NCBI GenBank assembly: GCA_965225625.1
Contig: CBDDBH010000014.1
Span: forward strand, 36,992-100,991
Length of the DNA stretch: 64,000 nt
Reading direction: 5' to 3'
From: CBDDBH01 sp965225625
GTDB taxonomy: Bacteria > Pseudomonadota > Gammaproteobacteria > JADZEE01
Made by a program: the position numbers and the translations under genes. Shown piece after piece: positions 25,059 through 33,344 of the stretch. The notes beneath the pieces were generated by a model. It saw nothing but the letters and a program-made list of their open reading frames with translations. It had not been told where the DNA came from and searched no databases. Each line of letters starts with the position of its first letter. Positions within the stretch are counted from its first letter, which is position 1.

Positions 25059-26687
25059 CTACCAGCTATAGCGGACTGTGCCACCGAACCAGCGCGGTGC
25101 GGCCAGGATGTCCTCGGTGGAACCGTGAACCGTGCTGGTATCGAATATCGATGAGTAGTACAGCTCGTCAGTGAAATTACGTACCCACAGATCGGCATGC
25201 CAATGCCCGTCGTCGGTGGTGTAGCCGATCTTGGCGTTGGCAACGAGATGGTCGTCCGCAATGAGTGCCTGGTAATCGATCGCATTGAAAGGTCGTTTAT
25301 CGACATAATTGAAATCAATCTGGACGGCCATGCTGCCACCCAGCATCGGCCACTCGTAACGACCAATGCCGTTGAGGCTGACGTCGGGTGCGTTTGGCAT
25401 CTGCCGATCCCTGACGCCATCAAATCCGGCCAGGTCCTGCTGCTCCGCATCGAGCAGGGAAACGCCGAACAGGAACTCCCAGCCATCCCAGGGATTGGTG
25501 ATCAGCTCAATCTCGGCGCCAAGCACTTCGGCATCGATGTTGAATACCAGTAAGCTCAAGCCGTCTTGGGTAAAAGTCTGGAAATCCTGATAGTCAATAT
25601 AGAAAACGCTGGCGTTCAGACGCGTCGATCCCCCGAACAGTTCAGACTTGAATCCGCCTTCGTAGGTGACCGGCGTCTCGCTGTCGTAGATGAGCTCACT
25701 AGCCACATACAGCCCGGGGAGTGAGGCGTTAAAACCGCCCGCCTTGTAGCCGCGGGAAACCTTGCCATAGACCAGCAGGTCATCTTTCGGACGCCAGTTG
25801 AGCTCGATATTGCCTGACCAGTCACCATCGGAGATCTTGGTGCTGGGCACGCCATCGCCACCGACCAGCCCCCCCAGGATCAGGCTGGAGAAAAACGCGT
25901 TGCCCGGACAGGGGATGAAGAAAGCCGGCGCACACAGCCTGTTCTGAGCGGCAAACCGCTTTTCATCCTCTGTCCAGCGAATGCCCGCGATCACCGTCCA
26001 GTTCTCGTTAAAATCGTATTCTCCCTGACCAAAGAAACCGTAGGTGGAGGTTTCCAGCTGCCAGTCGCCATCACGGACGGGCCCGAAAGAGTTGGTGAAA
26101 TCGACCCGGCCGAAATAGTCTGTGTCAATGTTGAGAAAGTAGGCGCCAGCGACCCAGCGCGTGCGCTCGGTATCGCCGGCAACGCGCAGCTCCTGGGAGA
26201 ACTGGTTGCTGTCGAAGTTCTGTGTGCTGTTGAACAACAGCAGAGGTGTGTCGTCCGCATCCTCGGTGAGATCTTTGCGGAAGTCCACCCAGTCAGTGAT
26301 CGAGGTCACGGTTCCCCAACCGAGGTCCCATTCAATAGTGGCGCCCAGCCCCACGGTGTCGCGTTTGAAAAAACCCTGTGTGTCGGTCTCAATGGTGTAC
26401 GGGTCGTCATCGGATTCTATGAAACCCATGCAATTGACGGCCCCCAGCACCGGGGTGACGAATAGCCCGAAGATGGGCCCGCCCTCGGCGTTACACCAGT
26501 CCACATGCTGTTGTCCGGAGGAGATCAGGACTTCTCCTTCACCCGGTAATCCGGAAACGCCGGTCAGATCGGTCACCGCCGGCCGTGAGCTAACTGCATC
26601 GCCATTGGTGTCATCCGTGGAATACCGCACGGCAAGCAGGACCGAAAGCGCTTCGTTCGGCTCGAACAGCAGCTGCCCCCGGGCACT
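25059..26687 (-). pseudogene. TonB-dependent receptor, C-terminal part (gene split by IS630-family element)
   Basis: This segment encodes the beta-barrel of a TonB-dependent receptor, from SARGQLLFEPNEALSVLLAVRYSTDD to a terminal GTVRYSW with the aromatic end expected for outer-membrane insertion. It has no start of its own. Removing the IS element and one TA copy joins it in frame to the N-terminal part at 27791-28468 (codon TTA, then AGT), giving about 768 residues. No other disruption is visible, so the insertion looks recent. The barrel type resembles receptors of sphingomonad-like catabolic clusters; the ligand is unknown. Confidence 0.88.
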
Positions 26688-26689
26688 TA

Positions 26690-27790
26690 CTCACTAGTCG
26701 ATAAATAAGGCGACATCGATGGAACTTTCTGAGAGCGTACCGATCGGATCAGATATGAAACTGGACGGCCGCACGCTTGACCATTCGACCTTGGAAGCTA
26801 TTCGCTTGATGGCGATAGAGCGCGTTCGCGAAGGCGAGTCGCCGGCGACGGTGATCGCATCGTTCGGGTTCAACCGGACGACCATCTACAAATGGATCAA
26901 AGCGGCGATGCAGCCGGGTGTCGGCATCAAGGCGTTGCGTTCGACGAAGGCTACGGGGCGGCCACGAACCCTGAGCGCGGCGCAAGAGCGACAGGTGTTC
27001 CGCTGGATCAATGGTCGTGACCCGCGACAGTATGGATTGGACTTCGGCTTGTGGACGCGCGCGGTGGTCGTGGAGTTGGTGACGCAGAAGTTCGGGGTGA
27101 CGATAGGCGTCACGGCGGTCGGGGAGTTGTTGGCGAAACTGGGATTGACGCCGCACAAGCCGCTGCAGCGAGCCTATCAGCGGGACCCCGAGGCGATTGA
27201 ACGCTGGCAGCGTGAAACCTTCCCAGCCATCGCCCGTCAAGCGAAACAGCACGGTGGCGAGGTGTTTTTCTGGGATGAGTCTGGCTTCCGTGCTGATACG
27301 GTGCACGGTAAGACCTGGGGCGTGCGCGGCCAGACGCCGGTCGTGTACCGACCCGGACAGCGTCAATCGTTCAGTGCCGCCTCGGCGGTCAACGCCAACG
27401 GGGCGTTCTGGTTTTGCACCTATAGCGGCGCGCTCAAAGCCGCTTTGTTTGTCACCTTGCTGCGCCAGCTCATGCGGGGCCGGCGCAAGCCGGTGCATCT
27501 CGTGCTCGACAGTCTGCCGGCGCACAAGACCGCGCGCGTGCGCGACTACGTCGCTTCGACGAATGGCCGGCTGAGCCTGCATTTTCTGCCCGGTTACGCG
27601 CCAGACCTGAACCCCGATGAATGGGTGTGGAGTCACGTCAAGCGCACGGGTGCGGCGCGACGGACGCTGCGGGCGGGCGAAACACTGCGCGAGAAGATCG
27701 AGGAGCAACTCACCCAACTCAAGCGTATGCCCCACCTTGTTCGATCATTCTTTCTTGCTCCATCTGTCGCCTATATTGGCGACTGCTGAG
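26690..27790 (+). mobile_element. IS630-family insertion sequence, 1101 bp
   Basis: The left end is CTCACTAGTCGATAAATAAG and the right end, inverted, is CTCAGCAGTCGCCAATATAG. The two share CTCA, AGTCG and, a little further in, AGGCGACA. A TA dinucleotide flanks both ends (26688-26689 and 27791-27792), the target duplication typical of the IS630/Tc1 group. It carries one intact transposase gene and interrupts a TonB receptor gene read on the other strand. Confidence 0.92.
26719..27789 (+). CDS. IS630-family DDE transposase
   Basis: A 356-residue transposase, apparently intact. The N-terminal helix-turn-helix region (ATVIASFGFNRTTIYKWI) is followed by a second DNA-binding part around GVTIGVTAVGELLAKLGL. 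The catalytic triad fits Asp186 (FFWDESGF), Asp264 (VLDSLPAHK) and Glu301 (NPDEWVW). The C-terminal NPDEWVWSHVKR is typical of the family. The stop TGA lies inside the right inverted repeat. An ATG at 26755 is an alternative start. Full length suggests the element may still be mobile. Confidence 0.94.
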   Translation: MELSESVPIGSDMKLDGRTLDHSTLEAIRLMAIERVREGESPATVIASFGFNRTTIYKWIKAAMQPGVGIKALRSTKATGRPRTLSAAQERQVFRWINGRDPRQYGLDFGLWTRAVVVELVTQKFGVTIGVTAVGELLAKLGLTPHKPLQRAYQRDPEAIERWQRETFPAIARQAKQHGGEVFFWDESGFRADTVHGKTWGVRGQTPVVYRPGQRQSFSAASAVNANGAFWFCTYSGALKAALFVTLLRQLMRGRRKPVHLVLDSLPAHKTARVRDYVASTNGRLSLHFLPGYAPDLNPDEWVWSHVKRTGAARRTLRAGETLREKIEEQLTQLKRMPHLVRSFFLAPSVAYIGDC

Positions 27791-28468
27791 TAAGTTGTTG
27801 ACGTCGAGACCGGCATCATTCGGTCCTAGGTCGTCCATATAACTGTCGTCATTCTCGTAGGCGATGGACAGACGGCCCGCAAGACTATCGCTAATGGGTC
27901 CGCCGACGGCTCCCTCAAAACGGATCTTGTCGTTCTCTCCCGCTGTAAATTCGCCATAACCTTCAAATTCCCGCGTGGGTTTTGCCGTGATCAGGTGCAC
28001 CAGACCACCGGTCGCGTTGCGTCCGAACAAGGTCCCCTGCGAGCCGCGCAGTACCTCGACACGTTCGAGGTCAAAAAAGTTGAAGCCGACACCGGCGATG
28101 TAACTGTTGTAGGCACCGTCGATGTAGACGGCTACCGGCGACTCTTGCTGATCACCGAAATCAAGCTGGCCGGATCCGCGGACCGTGAATACCGTGGTCG
28201 CACCACCACCGAACCCCGTGACCAGCAGCCCGGGTACATGCTCTTGAAGCTGCTGTGTGTTGGTCATGCCCAGTTCCCTGAGCTGATCGCCGGAAAAAGC
28301 GGTGACGGATATGCCGACGTCCTGCAGCGCCTGTTCGCGCTTCTGGGCGGTGACGACTATCTCTTCGAGAACCTGTGAGCTGCCGGTTATCGGAAACGCA
28401 GCCAGACATGCTGTGCAAATGCCTAACACGGCAGACTTGAGAGCGTATTGAAACATGCGATTTACCAT
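27791..28468 (-). pseudogene. TonB-dependent receptor, N-terminal part (plug) of IS-split gene
   Basis: This segment starts at the ATG at 28468 behind GAGGAAAA. The signal peptide ends at about PITGSSQ, followed by a TonB-box-like EEIVVTAQKR. The plug continues through VRGSGQLDFGDQQESPVAVYIDGAYN and VEVLRGSQGTLFGRNATGGLVHLITAKP to DVNN, where the IS element interrupts it. The IVVTAQKREQALQDVGISVTAF opening is typical of receptors in sphingomonad and marine gammaproteobacterial catabolic clusters. It may still be translated as a truncated plug of about 226 residues plus IS-derived residues. Confidence 0.9.
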
Positions 28469-28505
28469 TTGAATTTTCCTCGTTCCCGTTGTCACCTGCT
28501 AAATT

Positions 28506-28527
28506 ATTTTGGTATATTGACCAAAAT
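28506..28527. promoter_or_regulatory. Candidate operator palindrome in divergent promoter region
   Basis: The inverted repeat is ATTTTGGT, 6 bp spacer, ACCAAAAT, in a strongly AT-rich 149 bp gap between the divergent TonB receptor and flavoprotein genes. A second palindrome, TATTCGAATA, is at 28549-28558. The TetR-family gene at 31276 is a candidate binder. Confidence 0.5.
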
Positions 28528-28617
28528 TCATATAATATTCAACTCAAATATTCGAATAATTTACATTATCCGGCTAAATAGTTAGTTTATGACCTATTAT
28601 TCACAGTGAGTGCCAGC

Positions 28618-30183
28618 ATGAAAACGGTGTTTCAGCGGTTCAGTTCCCTGACAAATACGTGTCTGGGCGCCTGGCGGCGCAGTCCATGGGGCGCTGTCCC
28701 CTATTCCCGGCGGTGCTTGCTCAAGAGTCTGTTCTCAACCGTTCTGGTTTCGAGCTGTAGCACGCTACTCACGCCACTTCGGGTGTTTGCCCGATCAGAA
28801 AACCGGGCGACCATCGAGGCATTACGCGCCAGTCTTGAAGGCGCAGTCATATCCGCCAACGACGAGAACTATGAGACGCATCGGTTGGCACTGGTATGGC
28901 AGATGCTCAAGCCGCGGCGTTATCCGGCCATGATCGTGCAGGCGGCTTCGGAGGCAGACGTCGTGCGCACTGTCGAATTCGCACGCGAGCACGATTATCA
29001 GATCAGCATACGCTGTGGCGGACACAACTATGTCTCGTCGTTTCTTGCTGATGGCACCCTGGCCCTCGATGTCAGTCGCCTACAGGGGATTGCGATCGAT
29101 CCCGTCAGCAGGACGGCCAAAGTGGGGCCCGGTGTCTATGGCAGAGCTCTCGCAGAGGCACTCGCCAAGCAGGGTTTTGCCTTTCCCGTGGCCCACCCCG
29201 GCCGCATAGCGATGGGCGGCTATGTACTGGGTGGTGGCCGGGGCTGGAACAGTCAGGCCTGGGGCGGGCCCGTTTGCGCGAATATCGAATCTGTCGATGT
29301 TGTTACGGCGGACGGTCAATCAGTCACGGCGAGCGCGCAGGAAAACACGGAGTTGTACTGGGCCGCGCGCGGCGCGGGACCCTGTTTTTTCGGCGTGGTT
29401 ACCAGTTTTACGCTCAAACTGTATGACAACCCCAACTCGATTTTGCGCAGTACCTATGTCTGGCCGATCGAAGCCGCCGCTGACGTCAGCGCCTGGGCAT
29501 ACGACAAAGCGATGGAGATGCCGGATTTTGTCGAGACCTGGTTTTTTCTCACCGCCGTGCCCGCGGCGGACGACAGGCAAACGGGCCAATCGCAGAAAGT
29601 TTGTATTGTGCAGTCGACGGCGTTTGCCGCCGATGCGGCATCGGCGCGGGCGGCGCTGGCGCCAATAGCCGATGCCGAGCAGCAGTTACAGATCGACTGC
29701 CTGGACAAGCGTGTGTTGGAAGAGACCTCGTTTTTGGCCTTGCTCGATGAAACAGATGCCGTATCGCTGCCCTGGCACTATGCCGCCGACAACATGTTGA
29801 GCGACGATCCACCACGGGCACTGGCCGCTAAATTAGTCGATCAGATGGCCAGCATGCCGTCGGACAAGTCAACGGTCATTTTCCTCCTCAATACACATGA
29901 GAAGGCGCCCCCGGGCGATGGCCTGCCAATGACGGGCAAGGTTTACTTTCTGTGTTTTAACGTCTGGACAGATCCTGCACAAACCCAGGCAAATATTGAA
30001 TGGCGCGATCAAACCATGGCGCTGGCGATGCCTTACAGCAAGGGTCATTACATCAATGAAGCCGACTTTCTTGCCGGACCGTCTCGGGTAAAGAATTCAT
30101 TTGCAGGGTCGGGCTGGGAAAACCTGAAGAGACTCCGGGATAAACACGATCCGGATCACCTTTTTCACACACAGTTGAAATAA
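28618..30183 (+). CDS. FAD-linked oxidase of the berberine-bridge type, Tat-exported
   Basis: A 521-residue flavoprotein (FAD-binding 4 and BBE domains). SIRCGGHNYVSS contains the His that carries covalent FAD in this family, followed by GPGVYGRALAEAL and GYVLGGGRGWNSQAWG. The C-terminal PSRVKNSFAGSGWENLKRLRDKHDPDHLFH is the BBE end. A twin-arginine-like motif SRRCLLKS near residue 30, followed by a hydrophobic stretch, suggests Tat export. The Cys that forms a second flavin link in plant BBE is not obvious. It oxidises an alcohol, sugar or ring C-H bond; the substrate is unknown. It precedes an alpha/beta hydrolase by 19 bp. Confidence 0.87.
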   Translation: MKTVFQRFSSLTNTCLGAWRRSPWGAVPYSRRCLLKSLFSTVLVSSCSTLLTPLRVFARSENRATIEALRASLEGAVISANDENYETHRLALVWQMLKPRRYPAMIVQAASEADVVRTVEFAREHDYQISIRCGGHNYVSSFLADGTLALDVSRLQGIAIDPVSRTAKVGPGVYGRALAEALAKQGFAFPVAHPGRIAMGGYVLGGGRGWNSQAWGGPVCANIESVDVVTADGQSVTASAQENTELYWAARGAGPCFFGVVTSFTLKLYDNPNSILRSTYVWPIEAAADVSAWAYDKAMEMPDFVETWFFLTAVPAADDRQTGQSQKVCIVQSTAFAADAASARAALAPIADAEQQLQIDCLDKRVLEETSFLALLDETDAVSLPWHYAADNMLSDDPPRALAAKLVDQMASMPSDKSTVIFLLNTHEKAPPGDGLPMTGKVYFLCFNVWTDPAQTQANIEWRDQTMALAMPYSKGHYINEADFLAGPSRVKNSFAGSGWENLKRLRDKHDPDHLFHTQLK

Positions 30184-30202
30184 TCGATTGGAGGACGACG
30201 AG

Positions 30203-31138
30203 ATGCCCGTGACTCATAGCGATGACATTTTGAAACACGGCCTGTTCAGCCGGGTAATGCCTCTTTTGCTTGTGATGTTCCTGGCATCACAGGCCGCGCT
30301 TGCGCAACCTGACTGCAAACAAGGGACCATCATGTCTGACTATGGCCTGTGGGCTCTTGAACTAGCCCCGGCCGGCGAAGTTATCTATTACGGCGAAGAT
30401 TCCCTGCAGTATGGAGAACTGCATCTCCCGCCCGGCGCGGGACCCTTTCCAGTCATTGTATTGGTGCACGGCGGATGCTGGCTGGCGGAGTATGACCTGA
30501 AACACATGCGGTCGTTCGCTGGGGCTATGCGTGACAACGGCTACGCGGTTTGGAACATCGAGTACCGGCGTGTGGGAAATCCAGGGGGCGGCTGGCCAGG
30601 GACATTTCTCGATGTGGCCGCCGGCACCGATCACCTGAGAAAACTCGCCAAGGACTATCCGCTGGACATGAAACAGGTCGTGGCAGTGGGGCACTCCGCG
30701 GGCGGCCACCTTGCGCTATGGCTGGCAGTCAGACACAAACTCACTGCCAAGAGTGAAATCTTCACGAACGATCCGCTACCACTGAAGGGCGTGCTCGCAC
30801 TGGAACCCGCTACGGAACTGGAACTCATTCACCACAACCGGATCTGCGGGCACGTCATCGACGGCCTGATAGGCGGCAGTCCAAAGCAGGTGCCAACGCG
30901 CTACCGTGATGCATCACCCAACGCACAGATCCCACTCGGGATCCCTCATACCATTCTGGTCGGCTGGCTGAGCGGTTTCGGAATACTCGGGTCGTCCTAC
31001 TATTATTCAGCAATAGAGGCTGGCGATGAGCAGGTGACGTTTATCGAGGCACCCGAGTCCGGTCATTTTGAAATGATCAACCCGAGCACGAGCACCTGGC
31101 CTATTGTTCTGGATGCCTTGAAGGCACGGTTTAAGTAA
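30203..31138 (+). CDS. Secreted alpha/beta hydrolase (esterase/lipase-like)
   Basis: A 311-residue alpha/beta hydrolase with a signal peptide (LLLVMFLASQAALAQ). The oxyanion motif is VLVHGGCW, the nucleophile elbow VAVGHSAGGHLALW, and the catalytic His is in EAPESGHFEMI. HGG plus GHSAGG places it near hormone-sensitive-lipase and arylformamidase-like proteins. The ATG at 30203 follows a clear GGAGGA, better than the TTG at 30188. It forms an operon with the BBE-type oxidase upstream, so exported ester or lactone cleavage coupled to oxidation is plausible. Confidence 0.85.
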   Translation: MPVTHSDDILKHGLFSRVMPLLLVMFLASQAALAQPDCKQGTIMSDYGLWALELAPAGEVIYYGEDSLQYGELHLPPGAGPFPVIVLVHGGCWLAEYDLKHMRSFAGAMRDNGYAVWNIEYRRVGNPGGGWPGTFLDVAAGTDHLRKLAKDYPLDMKQVVAVGHSAGGHLALWLAVRHKLTAKSEIFTNDPLPLKGVLALEPATELELIHHNRICGHVIDGLIGGSPKQVPTRYRDASPNAQIPLGIPHTILVGWLSGFGILGSSYYYSAIEAGDEQVTFIEAPESGHFEMINPSTSTWPIVLDALKARFK

Positions 31139-31193
31139 CAGCGCCGTTGGACGTATTGTTAACATCGGGTGATAGGCAAACACGGACGACAAC

Positions 31194-31227
31194 GAACACC
31201 CGGCGATCAATTCAACACCGGGTGTTC
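31194..31227. promoter_or_regulatory. Inverted repeat upstream of tetR-family gene
   Basis: Perfect 10 bp arms GAACACCCGG and CCGGGTGTTC are separated by 14 bp, starting 55 bp after the hydrolase stop and ending 48 bp before the regulator ATG. There is no T-run after the stem, so an operator or weak attenuator is as likely as a terminator. Confidence 0.4.
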
Positions 31228-31275
31228 GACGATCGACTCCAATTAGTCTGGATACGTATGACAGGAACGTGATCA

Positions 31276-31920
31276 ATGACTGAGGTAACTGCCGCAACCA
31301 GGCCTGCTGTGAGTTCAAGCCACTCCAAAACCAGGAAAGGTGAAGAACGTCGGAAACAGATACTGGAAGCCTGTAAACGAGTACTCGCCAAGGAAGGCTG
31401 CATGCGTTTCCAATTGCGAAACGTGGCAGTCGAAGCCGGTTTGAGTCTAAGTAACGTGCAATATTATTTCCCCACCAAGGAAGAGTTGGTCAGGGGGTTA
31501 ATGGACAACATCACTGAATTCTACACTCAGGAAGCCAAGACAATTTATGGCTCCGATGACGAAACACCCATGAATAGATTTCTCGCGATGATGGACTATC
31601 TGGTTGATATGGTGAAGGACCCTCAGCAAAGGTTTTTTTGGATCCAGCTATGGGCCTTCGTCGGTGCACTCGATCCTAATAAGAACAAGTATTTGAGCGA
31701 AATGTACCTGACGGACGTAACCAATATAAAAAAGGTCGTTCAAGATATTAATCCGCTTCTGACAAAAGGTGTCGTACAGCAACGGTCAACAATGATAGCG
31801 TCGATGATTGAGGGAATGATGCTGATGATGGATGATGCTGACGTGGATCTGGAAGCGAATGAAGAAAGCATTGAGATCCAAATAAAAAAACAAGCACTCA
31901 GAATAGCTATGGATCCCTGA
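31276..31920 (+). CDS. TetR/AcrR-family transcriptional regulator
   Basis: A 214-residue regulator. The N-terminal helix-turn-helix domain spans about residues 24-70 (RRKQILEACKRVLAKEGCMRFQLRNVAVEAGLSLSNVQYYFPTKEELV). The C-terminal ligand domain is of the TetR_C type with MMDYLVDMVKDPQQRFFWIQLWAF. It probably controls the neighbouring catabolic genes (split TonB receptor, BBE-type oxidase, hydrolase). The palindromes at 28506 and 31194 are candidate operators. Its stop abuts a region of gene fragments. Confidence 0.88.
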   Translation: MTEVTAATRPAVSSSHSKTRKGEERRKQILEACKRVLAKEGCMRFQLRNVAVEAGLSLSNVQYYFPTKEELVRGLMDNITEFYTQEAKTIYGSDDETPMNRFLAMMDYLVDMVKDPQQRFFWIQLWAFVGALDPNKNKYLSEMYLTDVTNIKKVVQDINPLLTKGVVQQRSTMIASMIEGMMLMMDDADVDLEANEESIEIQIKKQALRIAMDP

Positions 31921-32590
31921 ATGCCGTAATACTGCACGCTCCCAACCACCGTGCAGCCGCACCTCGTTGAGGAGTTCGTAGTAGCGCGCGCGGTGGGTCT
32001 TCGCCGGTGGTGGTCAGTGAACTGCCTTCGAGTACCTTGCCGGTGCCGTCGATGATGCGGGCGTTATGGATCAGGGTGTCGGGCGACGCCTGTGGCGCGG
32101 CCTGGCTGCCGTGGGGAAGCAGACACAGCAGCAGTATGGAGAGCAGCCCGAGGTTCGCCGCCACGTGGCGGGCTACGCTGCGCCAGCGATCCAGCGTCGG
32201 TGTCGGGTAACGTTCGGCGCGGCGGGCACACTGGCGCTTCGTCCTGCGGCGCGCGGGCGTTGCGGGGGGCAGGTCGACATCGATTCGAACGCGTGCTGTC
32301 CTGCCGGCCTGCTCGACCAGGCGCCGCCATTCGTGGCCGTGGGGCCGGCGTCCGGGTCCGTACAGGAGATACGCGGCGATGTGAGCGAGTTCGTGGACGA
32401 GTACTTCGTCTAGCAGTTGGGGGTCTGCGTGTTGCAGGCCCGGGTGCAGACGGATCCGGCCCGTTGCCGGGACAGCGCGGCCTAGGGAACGGCGGAGTCG
32501 GGTGGAGTAGGCGATGTTGACCCGTGCCGCGAGGTCGGGGATCGCCCAGAGGGTGGCGACTTCGTTGATACTTGCGTCGAAATCGTTCAT
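31907..32590 (-). CDS. SprT-like zinc metalloprotease domain in a chimeric ORF
   Basis: The ORF is 227 codons. Residues 1 to about 125 form an SprT-like domain with a HELAH motif at about residues 66-70 (VLVHELAHIAAYLLYG) and a third His in PHGHEW. Such proteins include SprT and Spartan-type peptidases. From about residue 139 the frame runs into a signal peptide and the first strand of an amidohydrolase, then unrelated sequence antisense to the tetR end. The true SprT C-terminus is therefore uncertain and the ORF is probably a fusion created by deletions. Confidence 0.65.
   Translation of the reverse strand: MNDFDASINEVATLWAIPDLAARVNIAYSTRLRRSLGRAVPATGRIRLHPGLQHADPQLLDEVLVHELAHIAAYLLYGPGRRPHGHEWRRLVEQAGRTARVRIDVDLPPATPARRRTKRQCARRAERYPTPTLDRWRSVARHVAANLGLLSILLLCLLPHGSQAAPQASPDTLIHNARIIDGTGKVLEGSSLTTTGEDPPRALLRTPQRGAAARWLGACSITAFRDP
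31936..32010 (-). pseudogene. Short remnant resembling a Fic-family protein
   Basis: In a frame different from the chimeric ORF, the minus strand reads THRARYYELLNEVRLHGGWERA. This resembles the helix after the Fic core (typical YYxLLxxVRxxGDWExW). Only about 24 codons survive, so it is a fragment with moderate support. Confidence 0.45.
32003..32176 (-). pseudogene. N-terminal remnant of an exported amidohydrolase
   Basis: The minus strand encodes a signal-peptide-like stretch (LGLLSILLLCLLPHGSQAA) and then DTLIHNARIIDGTGKVLEGSSL, the first strands of imidazolonepropionase/prolidase-type amidohydrolases. The metal-binding HxH and everything after it are missing. It is read in the same frame as the SprT-like ORF. 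Confidence 0.65.
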
Positions 32591-32664
32591 TGAGGGGCGT
32601 GGTCTCCGTGCTCGGGTGGCATTGCGTGGTGGTTGCGTTACTGTAACATTTGGTTTCCAGAGAG

Positions 32665-32850
32665 CATCCCCCTCACCCCCACCCCTGAGGAATCCCCACG
32701 AAATTCCACGGAGTATCGCCGGAAAATAACCCTGGCGTCACGACGTGGATTGCGTGCAACGCCCCCTCGGGGGCCACACCCTCGCTGCGCGAGGGTTCGC
32801 AATGACGGGGTGGCAAATCGTCTTTGCGAGGAGTGCGAGCGAAGCTCGTA
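32665..32850. repeat. Composite intergenic repeats in gene-free gap
   Basis: The 306 bp between the SprT-like ORF and the HIT gene holds no gene. It contains a CCCCTCACCCCCACCCC unit (32669-32686), a CGCTGCGCGAGGGTTCGCAA unit (32783-32802) and a GTCTTTGCGAGGAGTGCGAG unit (32820-32839) near GGCAATCTAT. All three belong to repeat types seen elsewhere in the window. Confidence 0.6.
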
Positions 32851-32896
32851 GAACATGGCAATCTATCGGAGGGAGACGAGCAAGGGCGGAAACAAC

Positions 32897-33271
32897 ATGA
32901 CCGAGTCTCCATTCTTCGACCCGCAACCCGAGGAGCAGGTGCTCACCAATGGGCTCTGCTATGCGCGCTGGGACAACCATCCCGCGAGCAAGGGACACAT
33001 GCTGATCGTGCCGTACCGGGAGTTTGCGTCGTACTTCGATGCGACTGAGGAGGAGCGGGCGGCGATCTGGGCGCTGGTGGAGGAGGTGAAGCAGTTTCTC
33101 CACGCGCGCTACCGGCCGGACGGTTATAACATCGGCATGAACATCGGTGTGGCGGCGGGGCAGACGGTGATGCACATGCACGTGCACGTGATCCCGCGCT
33201 ACGTGGGGGATGCGCTTGTTCCGAAGGACGGCGGGATCCGCGCGGCGGTGGAGTCGGTGCGTAAGGGGTAA
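32897..33271 (+). CDS. HIT-family (histidine triad) protein
   Basis: A 124-residue HIT-domain protein. The histidine triad is HMHVHVIPR near residue 95, and the N-terminal strand PASKGHMLIVPYREFASYFDAT is typical. Family members hydrolyse nucleotide phosphoramidates or dinucleoside polyphosphates. The ATG at 32897 is preferred, because an in-frame upstream ATG at 32855 adds only repeat-derived residues. It has no obvious operon partner; the DUF938 gene begins 73 bp downstream and may be co-transcribed. Confidence 0.9.
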   Translation: MTESPFFDPQPEEQVLTNGLCYARWDNHPASKGHMLIVPYREFASYFDATEEERAAIWALVEEVKQFLHARYRPDGYNIGMNIGVAAGQTVMHMHVHVIPRYVGDALVPKDGGIRAAVESVRKG

Positions 33272-33344
33272 CCGGGCGCCGGTTGCTGGATGTCTACGTT
33301 CGCCGGCGGGACCCGGCGTTTAGAGCGCTCTATGGAGGCCGCAT

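Noticed and set aside
26749..27735. 328-codon minus-strand ORF inside the IS element
   Set aside because: It is antisense to the intact DDE transposase and has no recognisable domain.
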